DNA of 50,924 nucleotides from CAYSEW01 sp964430245 (GTDB lineage Bacteria; Bacteroidota; Bacteroidia; Flavobacteriales_D; Parvicellaceae): the NCBI GenBank assembly GCA_964430245.1, contig CAYSEW010000022.1:1-50924 (forward strand). Reading direction: 5' to 3'. Shown here piece by piece: positions 16,596 to 26,500 of the stretch. How positions within the stretch are numbered: the stretch's first letter is position 1; the number at the start of each line of letters is the position of its first letter. Under the pieces are notes generated by a model. It was given only the letters and a program-made list of their open reading frames with translations, was not told the origin of the DNA and searched no databases. Position numbers and translations under genes: made by a program.

Positions 16596-16829
16596 TTGGC
16601 AGGAATAAGAACATATATAGAAGAAACGATCAACGAACTAACTAATAAGGTGTCTTGGCCTACATGGGAAGACCTTCAAACCAGTTCAATAATTGTACTA
16701 ACAACTAGTGTGATTTTATCATTAATTATTTGGTTAATGGATTATGCATTTGGCATTTGGTCTGTTCCAGAAGGTGAATGGGGTTGGAGAGGTATACTTG
16801 GATTTATATATGAATTTATAACACCATAA
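16596..16829 (+). CDS. secE: Preprotein translocase subunit SecE
   Basis: Essential small subunit of the SecYEG channel in the inner membrane. 77 residues: an N-terminal amphipathic helix with the conserved NELTNKVSWPTWEDLQ stretch (the VxWPxxxE signature), then one TM segment (about 27-50). The start is TTG at 16596, giving MAGIRTYIEE; the in-frame ATG further upstream (16551) lies inside tRNA-Trp and cannot be the natural start. The gap to the tRNA end is only 15 bases. It is followed by nusG, the conserved neighbour in nearly all bacteria. Confidence 0.93.
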   Translation: MAGIRTYIEETINELTNKVSWPTWEDLQTSSIIVLTTSVILSLIIWLMDYAFGIWSVPEGEWGWRGILGFIYEFITP

Positions 16830-16838
16830 TAGATAGTG

Positions 16839-17390
16839 ATGGGAGAAATTAAAAAAAGATGGTATGTGATCCGAGCTATTAGTGGTAAGGAGAAAAAAGT
16901 AAAGGAATTATTAGAGCTTGAAATTGATAGGCATAAATTAAATGATTATGTAGAACAGGTCTTAATTCCTACTGAAAAAATATATCAAATAAGAAAAGGA
17001 AAAAAGATATCTAAGGAAAGAAATTATTTTCCAGGATACGTTCTGATTGAAGCTGCTTTAGTTGGTGAGGTAGAACATGTTATTAAATCAATGACTAATG
17101 TAATTGGTTTTTTAGGTGGAGTAAAAGGTGGAGATCCGTTACCAATGCGTCAGTCAGAGGTAAATAGGATTTTAGGAAAAGTAGATGAGTTGGCTGAGCA
17201 TGATGAAGAAATGAATATTCCTTATGTAGTTGGAGAATCAGTAAAAGTAATTGATGGTCCTTTCAATAACTTTAATGGAATTATTGAAGAGATCAATGAA
17301 GAAAAGAAAAAATTAAAAGTAATGGTTAAGATCTTTGGAAGAAAAACTCCATTAGAGCTTAATTATATGCAAGTAGAAAAAGAAGGATAA
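16839..17390 (+). CDS. nusG: Transcription termination/antitermination factor NusG
   Basis: Binds the RNA polymerase clamp and couples transcription to Rho or the ribosome. The NGN domain (about 6-115) starts with RWYVIRAISGKEKKVKE and includes the RNYFPGYVLIEA strand. A KOW domain at about 125-180 contains the GPFNNFNGIIEEIN loop. 183 residues. ATG at 16839 is preferred to the GTG one codon earlier. It lies 9 bases after secE in the usual secE-nusG-rplK order. Confidence 0.96.
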   Translation: MGEIKKRWYVIRAISGKEKKVKELLELEIDRHKLNDYVEQVLIPTEKIYQIRKGKKISKERNYFPGYVLIEAALVGEVEHVIKSMTNVIGFLGGVKGGDPLPMRQSEVNRILGKVDELAEHDEEMNIPYVVGESVKVIDGPFNNFNGIIEEINEEKKKLKVMVKIFGRKTPLELNYMQVEKEG

Positions 17391-17455
17391 AGGTATTGTG
17401 AATTCAATGAAATAAATGCTTCCCATTGTAATTCATAATTTAATAAATAATAAAA

Positions 17456-17896
17456 ATGGCAAAAGAAGTAAGTGGATTAATTAAACTTCAGATTAGAGGA
17501 GGAGGTGCAAATCCAGCTCCACCAGTTGGCCCAGCATTGGGTGCAAAAGGTGTGAACATTATGGAATTTTGCAAACAGTTCAATGCAAGAACACAAGAAA
17601 AGGCTGGTAAGATCTTACCTTGTGTGATTACAGTTTTTACTGACAAATCTTTTGATTTTGTAATTAAGACACCACCAGCAGCAGTTCAATTATTAGAAGC
17701 TGCTAAAAAGAAAAAAGGTTCAGAAGAACCAGATAAGATAAAGGTGGGTACTGTTACTTGGGATCAAGTACAGGTAATTGCAGAAGATAAGATGCCAGAT
17801 TTAAATTGTTTCACTGTTGATTCTGCTATGAAAATGGTAGCAGGAACAGCTAGAAGCATGGGATTGAATGTAAAAGGTAAACCACCTTGGAAATAA
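17456..17896 (+). CDS. rplK: 50S ribosomal protein L11
   Basis: Binds the GTPase-associated centre of 23S rRNA and is needed for factor-dependent steps and the stringent response. 146 residues with both L11 domains: the proline-rich N-terminal NPAPPVGPALGAKGVNIMEF segment (the thiostrepton-cleft region) and the C-terminal rRNA-binding domain ending in ARSMGLNVKG. A 65-base gap separates it from nusG. The rplKAJL order is canonical. Confidence 0.97.
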   Translation: MAKEVSGLIKLQIRGGGANPAPPVGPALGAKGVNIMEFCKQFNARTQEKAGKILPCVITVFTDKSFDFVIKTPPAAVQLLEAAKKKKGSEEPDKIKVGTVTWDQVQVIAEDKMPDLNCFTVDSAMKMVAGTARSMGLNVKGKPPWK

Positions 17897-17916
17897 TCTG
17901 AATAATATTATAGAAT

Positions 17917-18609
17917 ATGGCACTCACAAAAAATAGAAAAGACGCTCTTTCAAAATATGATATAGAAAACCTATATTCTATGGAAGAAGCATCTAAGATT
18001 GTGAAAGAGATGACAAAAGTAAAATTTGACCCATCAGTAGACATTGCTGTAAGGTTAGGAGTTGATCCTAAAAAAGCTAACCAAATGGTTAGAGGAACAG
18101 TTTCTTTACCTCATGGTACTGGAAAAGATGTAAAAGTTTTAGTGTTGTGTACTCCGGATAAAGAAAAAGAAGCAAATGATGCTGGTGCTGATTTTGTTGG
18201 ATTGGATGAATATGTTGATAAGATCAAGAAAGGATGGACCGATGTAGATGTAATTATTACAATGCCCTCAGTAATGGGTAAAGTTGGTGCATTAGGTAGA
18301 ATTCTTGGTCCTAGAGGATTAATGCCTAATCCAAAAACGGGAACAGTAACAATGAATATTTCGCAAGCTGTAACAGATGTTAAAGCTGGTAAGATCGATT
18401 TTAAAGTTGATAAAAATGGAATTATTCATGCGGCTATTGGAAAAGCTTCTTTTGATGCTAATAAAATTGCAGATAATGCTAATGAATTAGTTGCTGCTTT
18501 AATGAGATTAAAACCCTCATCTGCAAAGGGATCATATTTGAAAAGCATTGTGCTTTCTAGTACTATGAGTCCTGGAGTTAAAGTAGAACCTAAATCTATT
18601 GATGCATAA
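17917..18609 (+). CDS. rplA: 50S ribosomal protein L1
   Basis: Forms the L1 stalk at the ribosomal E site; in many bacteria L1 also represses translation of its own rplKA message. 230 residues. The signature block is the LGPRGLMPNPKTGTVT segment in domain II, and FDPSVDIAVRLGVDPKKANQ is in domain I. It starts 20 bases after rplK, consistent with coupled translation. No obvious rRNA-mimicking hairpin for autoregulation was recognised in the rplK leader. Confidence 0.97.
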   Translation: MALTKNRKDALSKYDIENLYSMEEASKIVKEMTKVKFDPSVDIAVRLGVDPKKANQMVRGTVSLPHGTGKDVKVLVLCTPDKEKEANDAGADFVGLDEYVDKIKKGWTDVDVIITMPSVMGKVGALGRILGPRGLMPNPKTGTVTMNISQAVTDVKAGKIDFKVDKNGIIHAAIGKASFDANKIADNANELVAALMRLKPSSAKGSYLKSIVLSSTMSPGVKVEPKSIDA

Positions 18610-18632
18610 TTTGCATATAAAATTTTTACAAA

Positions 18633-19157
18633 ATGACTAAAGAAGAAAAACAGTCGGCAATTAATGATCTAAGCGAAAAGCTGGATAGTAATGGTGTAAT
18701 ATACATTACTGATATTTCAGAATTGGATGCTATAGCAACCAGCTCTTTAAGAAGACAGTGTTTTGCGAAGGATATAAAGCTAAGTGTTGTAAAAAACACA
18801 TTGCTTAAAAAAGCAATGGAAAATGTAAAAGATAAAGATTTATCTGAGCTTTACGATGTATTACCTGGACCTACTGCAATTATGATTTCAGAGGTAGGAA
18901 ATGCTCCAGCAAAATTAATTAAGGATTTTAGAAAGAAAAATGATAAACCGATCCTTAAAGGAGCATATGTTGAAGAAACGGTATTTGTAGGGGATGATCA
19001 ATTAAAAACATTAGTAGATATTAAGTCTAAAAATGAATTGATTGGAGAAGTAATTGGATTACTTCAGTCACCTGCAAAAAATGTTTTATCGGCATTAACA
19101 TCCAGTAAAAGTACTATCGCAGGCATAGTAAAAACTTTATCAGAAAAAGAATCTTAA
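18633..19157 (+). CDS. rplJ: 50S ribosomal protein L10
   Basis: Scaffold of the L7/L12 stalk. 174 residues: an N-terminal rRNA-binding domain with LRRQCFAKDIKLSVVKNTLL and the YDVLPGPTAIM strand, and a C-terminal helix that carries L7/L12 dimers (about 140-172). The short C-terminal helix suggests two or three dimer sites. It lies 23 bases after rplA and 47 bases before rplL. Confidence 0.96.
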   Translation: MTKEEKQSAINDLSEKLDSNGVIYITDISELDAIATSSLRRQCFAKDIKLSVVKNTLLKKAMENVKDKDLSELYDVLPGPTAIMISEVGNAPAKLIKDFRKKNDKPILKGAYVEETVFVGDDQLKTLVDIKSKNELIGEVIGLLQSPAKNVLSALTSSKSTIAGIVKTLSEKES

Positions 19158-19204
19158 TAATTAATAATAAAAAAGAATATAACTTTTTATAAAAACAAAG
19201 AAAA

Positions 19205-19585
19205 ATGGCAGATGTAAAAGCTATAGCAGAAGAGTTGGTAAACTTAACTGTAAAAGAAGTAAATGAACTTGCAGAAGTTCTTAAGGAAGAATATGGTATT
19301 GAACCAGCAGCAGCAGCAGTTGCGGTTGCAGCTCCAGGTGCTGGAGGTGGTGATGCCGATTCAGCTGAAGAGAAATCTGAGTTCGATGTTATCTTAACTG
19401 CTCCAGGTGGTTCAAAATTACAAGTAGTAAAAGCTGTAAAAGAACTAACAGGATTAGGATTAAAAGAAGCAAAAGAAATAGTTGATAGTGCTCCTAAAGC
19501 TGTAAAAGAAGGAGTAGGTAAAGACGAAGCTGAAGGAATTAAAAAAGCTCTAGAAGAAGCAGGTGCTGAAGTAGAGTTGAAGTAA
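19205..19585 (+). CDS. rplL: 50S ribosomal protein L7/L12
   Basis: Flexible stalk protein that recruits translational GTPases. 126 residues: a dimerising N-terminal helical domain, an Ala/Gly-rich hinge (about 37-58, with AAAAVAVAAPGAGGG) and the globular C-terminal domain with the KLQVVKAVKELTGLGLKEAK factor-binding helices. The alanine-rich hinge is typical. A strong hairpin follows 17 bases after the stop (see 19603-19628). Confidence 0.97.
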   Translation: MADVKAIAEELVNLTVKEVNELAEVLKEEYGIEPAAAAVAVAAPGAGGGDADSAEEKSEFDVILTAPGGSKLQVVKAVKELTGLGLKEAKEIVDSAPKAVKEGVGKDEAEGIKKALEEAGAEVELK

Positions 19586-19602
19586 TTTCTTTTGAAGTAA
19601 TT

Positions 19603-19628
19603 AAGGCCTGAGCAAGAGCTTGGGCCTT
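19603..19628 (+). terminator. Attenuator-like hairpin between rplL and rpoB
   Basis: An uninterrupted 11-bp stem (19603-19613 with 19618-19628) closed by an AAGA loop, with two adjacent G-T pairs in its middle. Only three T follow, so it looks like a partial terminator that would lower rpoBC expression relative to rplL. E. coli has a functional attenuator at the same place. Confidence 0.6.
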
Positions 19629-19667
19629 TACCAGTTTTCACCTTTTAATCAACTAAAATTCATAGCC

Positions 19668-22600
19668 TTGGCAACAGTAGATAATGTAACAAAACGAATT
19701 AACTTTGCTTCAAGTCAGCATCGTTTTTCATATCCGGATTTTTTGGATATACAATTAAAATCATTTCAAGAGTTTTTTCAGCTTGAAACAACCTCTGAAA
19801 ACAGAATAGATGAAGGTCTTTTTAAAGTTTTCAGTGAAAATTTTCCAATTACTGATACTAGGAATCAATTTGTTCTAGAATTTTTGGATTATTTTATTGA
19901 TCCACCTAGATATACAATCACTGAATGTATTGAAAGAGGATTAACATATTCAGTTCCGCTTAAAGCTGTAATGAAATTATATTGTACAGATCCAGAACAT
20001 GAGGATTTTGAAACAATAGTACAAGAAGTATATCTAGGGACCATTCCTTACATGACTCCAAAGGGGTCATTTGTAGTTAATGGTGCAGAACGTGTAATTG
20101 TATCTCAATTACATAGATCTCCTGGTGTATTCTTTGGACAGAGCAGACATGCAAATGGAACAAAGCTTTACTCAGCTAGAGTAATACCATTTAAAGGATC
20201 ATGGATAGAATTTGCAACTGACATTAATAATGTCATGTATGCTTATATTGATCGTAAAAAGAAATTACCTGTTACCACTTTATTCAGAGCTATTGGATAT
20301 GAAAGTGATAAGGATATTTTAGAAATATTTGATCTTGCTGATGAAATTAAAGCTACAAAAGCTGCTTTAAATAAAGCTATAGATAGAAAATTAGCAGCAA
20401 GAGTTCTTAAATCATGGGTCGAAGATTTTGTAGATGAAGATACAGGTGAAGTAGTTTCTATTGAAAGAAATGAGGTAATCATTGAAAGAGAAACTATTAT
20501 TGAAAAAGAGCATGTTGAAATGATCTTAGAAGCAGGAGTTAAAACTGTCATCCTTCATAAGGAAAATGTTAACTCTGCTGATTTTGCGATTATTTATAAT
20601 ACTTTACAAAAGGATACCTCTAATTCTGAAAAAGAAGCAGTGGAATTAATCTATAGACAGCTGAGAAATGCTGAACCACCTGATGAAGAAACTGCAAGAG
20701 GGGTTATTGATAAATTGTTTTTCTCTGAACAACGATATGATCTAGGTGAGGTAGGAAGATACAGAATTAATAAAAAGCTAGGCTTAGATGCAGCTGCTGA
20801 TCAAAGAGTACTGACTAAAAATGATATTATTTCTATCATTAAACAGTTAATTGCTTTAATTAACTCTAAAGCAGATGTTGATGATATAGATCACCTTAGT
20901 AACAGACGTGTAAGAACTGTTGGTGAACAATTATACAGTCAGTTTGGTGTTGGATTGGCAAGAATGGCTAGAACTATTAGAGAGAGAATGAATGTTAGAG
21001 ACAATGAAGTCTTTACACCTATTGATTTGATTAATGCTAAAACATTATCTAGTGTAATTAATTCGTTTTTTGGGACTAACCAATTATCTCAATTTATGGA
21101 TCAAACCAATCCTTTGGCTGAGGTTACTCATAAAAGGAGAATGTCAGCATTAGGACCAGGTGGTTTAACTAGAGAAAGAGCTGGATTTGAGGTGAGGGAT
21201 GTACATTACACTCACTATGGAAGGTTATGTACTATTGAAACACCTGAAGGACCAAATATTGGTTTAATTTCTTCATTGTGTGTTTATGCTAAAGTTAATC
21301 GTTTAGGGTTTATTGAAACTCCTTATAGAGAAGTAGAAAAAGGTAAAATTAAATTTAATAAAAAACCAATTTTCTTAAGTGCTGAAGAAGAAGACAATAA
21401 ATACATTGCTCAGGCAAATGCTAAGATTGATAAAGATGGAAATTTTGTTAATGATAATGTAATTGCCAGATTTGAAGGTGATTTCCCAGTTCCAGAGAAA
21501 AAGGAGATTAACTTAATTGATGTTGGTACTAACCAAATTGCATCTATTGCTGCTTCATGTATTCCATTCTTAGAACATGATGATGCAAATAGAGCATTGA
21601 TGGGGTCTAATATGCAACGTCAAGCTGTACCTTTATTAAATCCAAATTCTCCTATTGTTGGAACTGGAATTGAAGAATTAGTAGCACGTGATTCAAGAGT
21701 ATTGATACATGCAGAGGATAATGGAGTAGTTGAATATGTTGATGCCAATGAGATTCATGTCATGTACAATTTTGATGATAATGATCGATTGGTTAGGTTT
21801 GAAGATGATGTAAAAGTGTATGGGTTAACTAAATTCCAAAAAACCAATCAAGGTAGTTCTATTAACTTAAGACCTATTGTAAAAAAAGGTGACAAGATAA
21901 AGAAGGGTCAGGTATTAGTTGAAGGATATGGTACTCAAAAAGGTGAATTAGCTTTAGGTCAAAACCTAAAAGTTGCATTTATGCCTTGGAAAGGATATAA
22001 TTTTGAGGATGCTATCGTTATTTCAGAAAGAGTAGTTAAAGAGGATGTCTATACATCTGTTCATGTAGATGAATTTAGTTTAGACGTTAGAGACACGAAA
22101 AGAGGATTAGAAGAATTGACTTCTGATATACCTAATGTTAGTGAAGAAGCTACTAAAGATCTGGATGAAAATGGTATTATCCGTGTTGGTGCTGAAGTTA
22201 AAGAAGGAGATATTCTTATTGGTAAAATCACACCAAAAGGAGAAAGCGATCCTTCACCAGAAGAAAAATTATTAAGAGCAATTTTTGGTGATAAAGCAGG
22301 TGATGTTAAAGATGCATCATTAAAAGTTTCACCTTCAGTAACTGGAGTTGTAATTGACAAAAAGTTGTTTTCAAAAGCAGTTAAGGATAGAAGGTCTAAA
22401 GCTGCTGATAAGCCTATTCTAGAGCAAATGGATGCTGAAATGGATAAGGAGTTGACCGAATTAAAAGCAATTTTAACTGGTAAGCTAATTAAAATTATAG
22501 GAAGCAATAAATCTCAAGGTGTCTTTAATATTTTCAAAGAGGAGATCATTAAGAAAGGTGTTAAGTTCTCAGAAAAGGCATTTAAGGATGTTGATTTCCT

Positions 22601-23480
22601 TCATGTTAATCCAAAAGGTTGGACTTCAGATGATGATGCAAATTCTTTAATTGAAAGAACATTACATAATTATATGTTGAAGGCCAATGATTTAATCGGT
22701 AATTTCAAAAGAAAGAAATTTCAGATATCAGTTGGCGATGAATTACCAACTGGAATTATTCAATTAGCAAAAGTATATCTAGCTAAAAAGAGAAAGTTGA
22801 AAGTAGGAGATAAAATGGCGGGTCGTCATGGTAACAAAGGTATTGTTGCTAAGATTGTTCGTGAAGAAGATATGCCATTCTTAGAAGATGGCACTCCTGT
22901 TGATATAGTTTTGAACCCATTAGGTGTACCTTCAAGGATGAACTTGGGACAGATCTATGAGACTGTTCTTGGGTGGGCTGGAGAAAAATTAGGAATGAAG
23001 TTTTCTACTCCAATTTTCGATGGAGCTAGCTTAGATGACATCAATCAATATACTGATGATGCTGAAGTTCCTAGAAATGGTAAAACCTATTTATTTGATG
23101 GTGGTACTGGAGAAAGATTTGATCAGCCAGCAACAGTAGGTATTATTTACATGCTGAAATTAAGTCACATGGTTGATGATAAAATGCATGCTAGATCTAT
23201 AGGACCTTATTCATTAATTACGCAGCAGCCATTAGGAGGTAAAGCTCAATTTGGTGGTCAGCGTTTTGGTGAAATGGAAGTATGGGCTCTTGAAGCATTT
23301 GGAGCATCAAACGTTCTTCAAGAAATATTGACTGTTAAATCCGATGATGTTCAAGGAAGAGCAAGGGCTTATGAATGTATCGTTAAAGGTAAAAACCTGC
23401 CAATACCTGGTATTCCAGAATCATTTAATGTATTGTTAAATGAATTACAAGGACTAGGATTGAATATAGCATTAGATTAA
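19668..23480 (+). CDS. rpoB: DNA-directed RNA polymerase subunit beta
   Basis: Beta subunit of RNA polymerase, about 1270 residues. The start is taken as TTG at 19668 (giving MATVDNVTKRINFASS, as in other Bacteroidota RpoB proteins); the earlier in-frame TTG at 19620 lies inside the rplL-rpoB hairpin. Landmarks include the rifampicin-region segment FFGTNQLSQFMDQTNPLAEV...HKRRMSALGPGGL, the GFEVRDVHYTHYGRLCTIET block, the MPWKGYNFEDAIVISERVV catalytic region, the GDKMAGRHGNKGIV motif and the C-terminal QFGGQRFGEMEVWALEAFGA. Residues in the Rif cluster look wild-type by eye (Asp, His and Ser positions kept). It is followed by rpoC 61 bases on. Confidence 0.96.
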   Translation: MATVDNVTKRINFASSQHRFSYPDFLDIQLKSFQEFFQLETTSENRIDEGLFKVFSENFPITDTRNQFVLEFLDYFIDPPRYTITECIERGLTYSVPLKAVMKLYCTDPEHEDFETIVQEVYLGTIPYMTPKGSFVVNGAERVIVSQLHRSPGVFFGQSRHANGTKLYSARVIPFKGSWIEFATDINNVMYAYIDRKKKLPVTTLFRAIGYESDKDILEIFDLADEIKATKAALNKAIDRKLAARVLKSWVEDFVDEDTGEVVSIERNEVIIERETIIEKEHVEMILEAGVKTVILHKENVNSADFAIIYNTLQKDTSNSEKEAVELIYRQLRNAEPPDEETARGVIDKLFFSEQRYDLGEVGRYRINKKLGLDAAADQRVLTKNDIISIIKQLIALINSKADVDDIDHLSNRRVRTVGEQLYSQFGVGLARMARTIRERMNVRDNEVFTPIDLINAKTLSSVINSFFGTNQLSQFMDQTNPLAEVTHKRRMSALGPGGLTRERAGFEVRDVHYTHYGRLCTIETPEGPNIGLISSLCVYAKVNRLGFIETPYREVEKGKIKFNKKPIFLSAEEEDNKYIAQANAKIDKDGNFVNDNVIARFEGDFPVPEKKEINLIDVGTNQIASIAASCIPFLEHDDANRALMGSNMQRQAVPLLNPNSPIVGTGIEELVARDSRVLIHAEDNGVVEYVDANEIHVMYNFDDNDRLVRFEDDVKVYGLTKFQKTNQGSSINLRPIVKKGDKIKKGQVLVEGYGTQKGELALGQNLKVAFMPWKGYNFEDAIVISERVVKEDVYTSVHVDEFSLDVRDTKRGLEELTSDIPNVSEEATKDLDENGIIRVGAEVKEGDILIGKITPKGESDPSPEEKLLRAIFGDKAGDVKDASLKVSPSVTGVVIDKKLFSKAVKDRRSKAADKPILEQMDAEMDKELTELKAILTGKLIKIIGSNKSQGVFNIFKEEIIKKGVKFSEKAFKDVDFLHVNPKGWTSDDDANSLIERTLHNYMLKANDLIGNFKRKKFQISVGDELPTGIIQLAKVYLAKKRKLKVGDKMAGRHGNKGIVAKIVREEDMPFLEDGTPVDIVLNPLGVPSRMNLGQIYETVLGWAGEKLGMKFSTPIFDGASLDDINQYTDDAEVPRNGKTYLFDGGTGERFDQPATVGIIYMLKLSHMVDDKMHARSIGPYSLITQQPLGGKAQFGGQRFGEMEVWALEAFGASNVLQEILTVKSDDVQGRARAYECIVKGKNLPIPGIPESFNVLLNELQGLGLNIALD

Positions 23481-23541
23481 TTAATCAGCTTTCAATGAGT
23501 GATCATTGAAGCAAAGTTGTTACAACTTAAAAATAAAATTT

Positions 23542-26500
23542 ATGGCTTTTAGAAAAGAATATAAAGTTAACAGCGAATTTAATAGAATAACTATCAGTTT
23601 AGCATCACCAGAGATTCTTCTAGAAAGGTCTCATGGTGAGGTGCTTAAGCCTGAAACTATAAATTACAGGACTTATAAGCCTGAAAGAGATGGTTTGTTC
23701 TGTGAAAGGATATTCGGTCCAGTAAAAGATTATGAATGTCATTGTGGAAAATATAAAAGAATAAGATATAAGGGTATTGTATGTGATAGATGTGGAGTTG
23801 AGGTTACAGAAAAAAAGGTAAGAAGAGAAAGAATGGGACACATAGGTTTGGTTGTTCCTGTAGCACATATTTGGTATTTCAAGTCTTTACCTAATAAAAT
23901 TGGTTATTTATTGGGGCTTCCTACTAAAAAACTGGATCAGATCATATATTATGAAAGGTATGCTGTTATTCAACCGGGAATTGCAGTAAATGCAGAAGAA
24001 GAACCATTGCAAAAAATGGATTTTTTATCTGAAGAAGAATATTTAGATATACTAGAAACTTTACCAAAAGAGAATCAATATTTAGAAGATTCAGATCCTA
24101 ATAAGTTTATTGCTAAAATGGGTGCTGAAGCTTTACATGACTTGCTTCAAAATGAGGATTTAGATGCAAGGTCTTATGAGCTAAGACATCAAGCACATAA
24201 TGAAACATCTCAGCAACGTAAAAATGAAGCATTAAAAAGACTTCAGGTTATTGAATCATTCAGAGAAGCTAATTCAAGAATAGATAACAAGCCTGAGTGG
24301 ATGATCGTAAAAGTGGTACCTGTAATTCCACCAGACCTTAGACCATTAGTTCCATTGGATGGAGGTAGATTTGCTACGTCTGACTTAAATGACCTATATA
24401 GAAGGGTAATCATTAGAAATAATAGGTTAAAGAGACTAATCGAGATTAAAGCTCCAGAAGTTATTTTAAGAAACGAAAAGAGGATGCTTCAAGAATCTGT
24501 TGATTCTCTATTTGATAATTCAAGGAAGTCAAGTGCTGTAAAAACAGATAAGAACAGACCTTTGAAATCTTTATCTGATAGCTTAAAAGGTAAACAAGGT
24601 AGGTTCAGACAAAATTTATTAGGTAAAAGAGTTGATTATTCAGCTCGTTCTGTAATTGTTGTTGGACCAACTTTAAAATTGCATGAATGCGGTTTACCTA
24701 AAAATATGGCTGCTGAACTATTTAAACCTTTTATTATCAGAAAAATGATAGAAAGAGGTATAGTTAAAACTGTAAAATCAGCAAAAAAGATAGTTGATAG
24801 AAAAGAACCAGTAGTATGGGATATTCTTGAAAATGTATTGAAAGGACATCCAGTCATGTTGAATCGGGCACCAACTCTTCACAGATTAGGTATTCAGGCT
24901 TTTCAACCAAAATTAATTGAAGGAAAAGCTATTCAGTTACATCCATTGGTATGTACAGCATTTAATGCCGATTTTGATGGTGACCAGATGGCAGTTCATG
25001 TTCCTTTAGGAAATGCAGCTATATTGGAAGCACAGCTATTAATGTTGGCTTCTCATAATATTTTAAATCCTGCTAATGGTGCACCTATTACAGTGCCATC
25101 TCAGGATATGGTTTTAGGATTATATTATATTACTAAAGCTAAGAAAAGCACAAAAGAGGAACCTGTAAAAGGTGAAGGAATGACTTTTTATTCTTCTGAA
25201 GAGGTAAAGATTGCTTATAATGAAGGCATACTTTCTCTTCATGCAATGATAAAAGTTAAGGTAGATGATGTTGTAGATGGGGAGCCTGTTAATCATGTTA
25301 TTGAAACTACTACTGGAAGAATCATTTTTAATGAAATGGTTCCACCTGAAGTTGGTTATATTAATGAAGTACTTTCTAAAAAATCTTTAAGGGATATTAT
25401 TTCTAGGATCATTAAAACAACAGGTGTTCCAGATACTGCTAAATTCCTTGATGAAATTAAGAACTTAGGATATTACATGGCTTTTAAAGGAGGACTGTCC
25501 TTTAATTTATCAGATGTGCAAATTCCAAAAGAAAAGGATATTCTAATTAATAAAGCACGTGGTCAGGTTGATGAAGTGAAATTGAACTATAATATGGGAT
25601 TAATTACCAATAATGAAAGGTATAACCAGATTATTGATATATGGTCTCATACTAATACTAGGTTGACTTTTACTTTAATGGAAAAATTAAAGAATGATCG
25701 TCAAGGATTTAATTCTATTTATATGATGATGGATTCAGGAGCGAGAGGATCAAAAGAACAGATTCGTCAGCTTTCTGGTATGAGAGGATTAATGGCAAAG
25801 CCACAAAAATCAGGAGCAACTGGTGGGCAGGATATTATTGAAAATCCAATTTTATCTAACTTTAAAGAAGGACTATCAATTTTAGAATATTTTATATCTA
25901 CTCACGGTGCTCGTAAAGGGCTTGCAGATACTGCATTAAAGACAGCGGATGCTGGTTATTTAACAAGAAGATTGGTGGATGTTGCTCAGGATGTTGTTAT
26001 TAATGAAGAAGATTGTGGAACTTTAAGAGGTCTTACTGTTTCTGCATTAAAGAAAGATGACGAGATAGTTGAAACTCTTTATGATAGAATTTTAGGTAGA
26101 GTTCCATTATTTGATATTGAGCATCCTGAAACCGGTGATATTATCATTAATGAAGGTGAAGAAATCAATGAAGATATAGCAACAGCTATTGAAAATGCAG
26201 AAATTGAATCAATTGAAATTCGTTCCGTACTTACATGTGAATTGAAAAGAGGTGTTTGTAGTAAGTGTTATGGAAGAAATTTAGCTAATGGAAAAATAGT
26301 TCAGAAAGGTGAAGCAGTTGGAGTTATCGCTGCTCAATCGATAGGTGAACCTGGTACTCAGTTAACTCTAAGGACTTTCCACGTTGGTGGTACTGCATCT
26401 AATATTGCTGATGAAGCAGAATTAAGGGCTAAGAACAATGGTACTTTAGAAATAGAAGGACTGAATACTGTTGTGAAAAAGAATACAGAAGGTGAAGAAG

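Noticed and set aside
19114..19641. A 175-codon minus-strand frame opposite rplL, rich in Ser and Ala
   Set aside because: It is the shadow of the alanine-rich L7/L12 gene and has no independent start signal.
19620..19667. Upstream TTG start for rpoB at 19620
   Set aside because: It lies in the hairpin after rplL and adds residues unlike RpoB; TTG at 19668 gives the family N-terminus.
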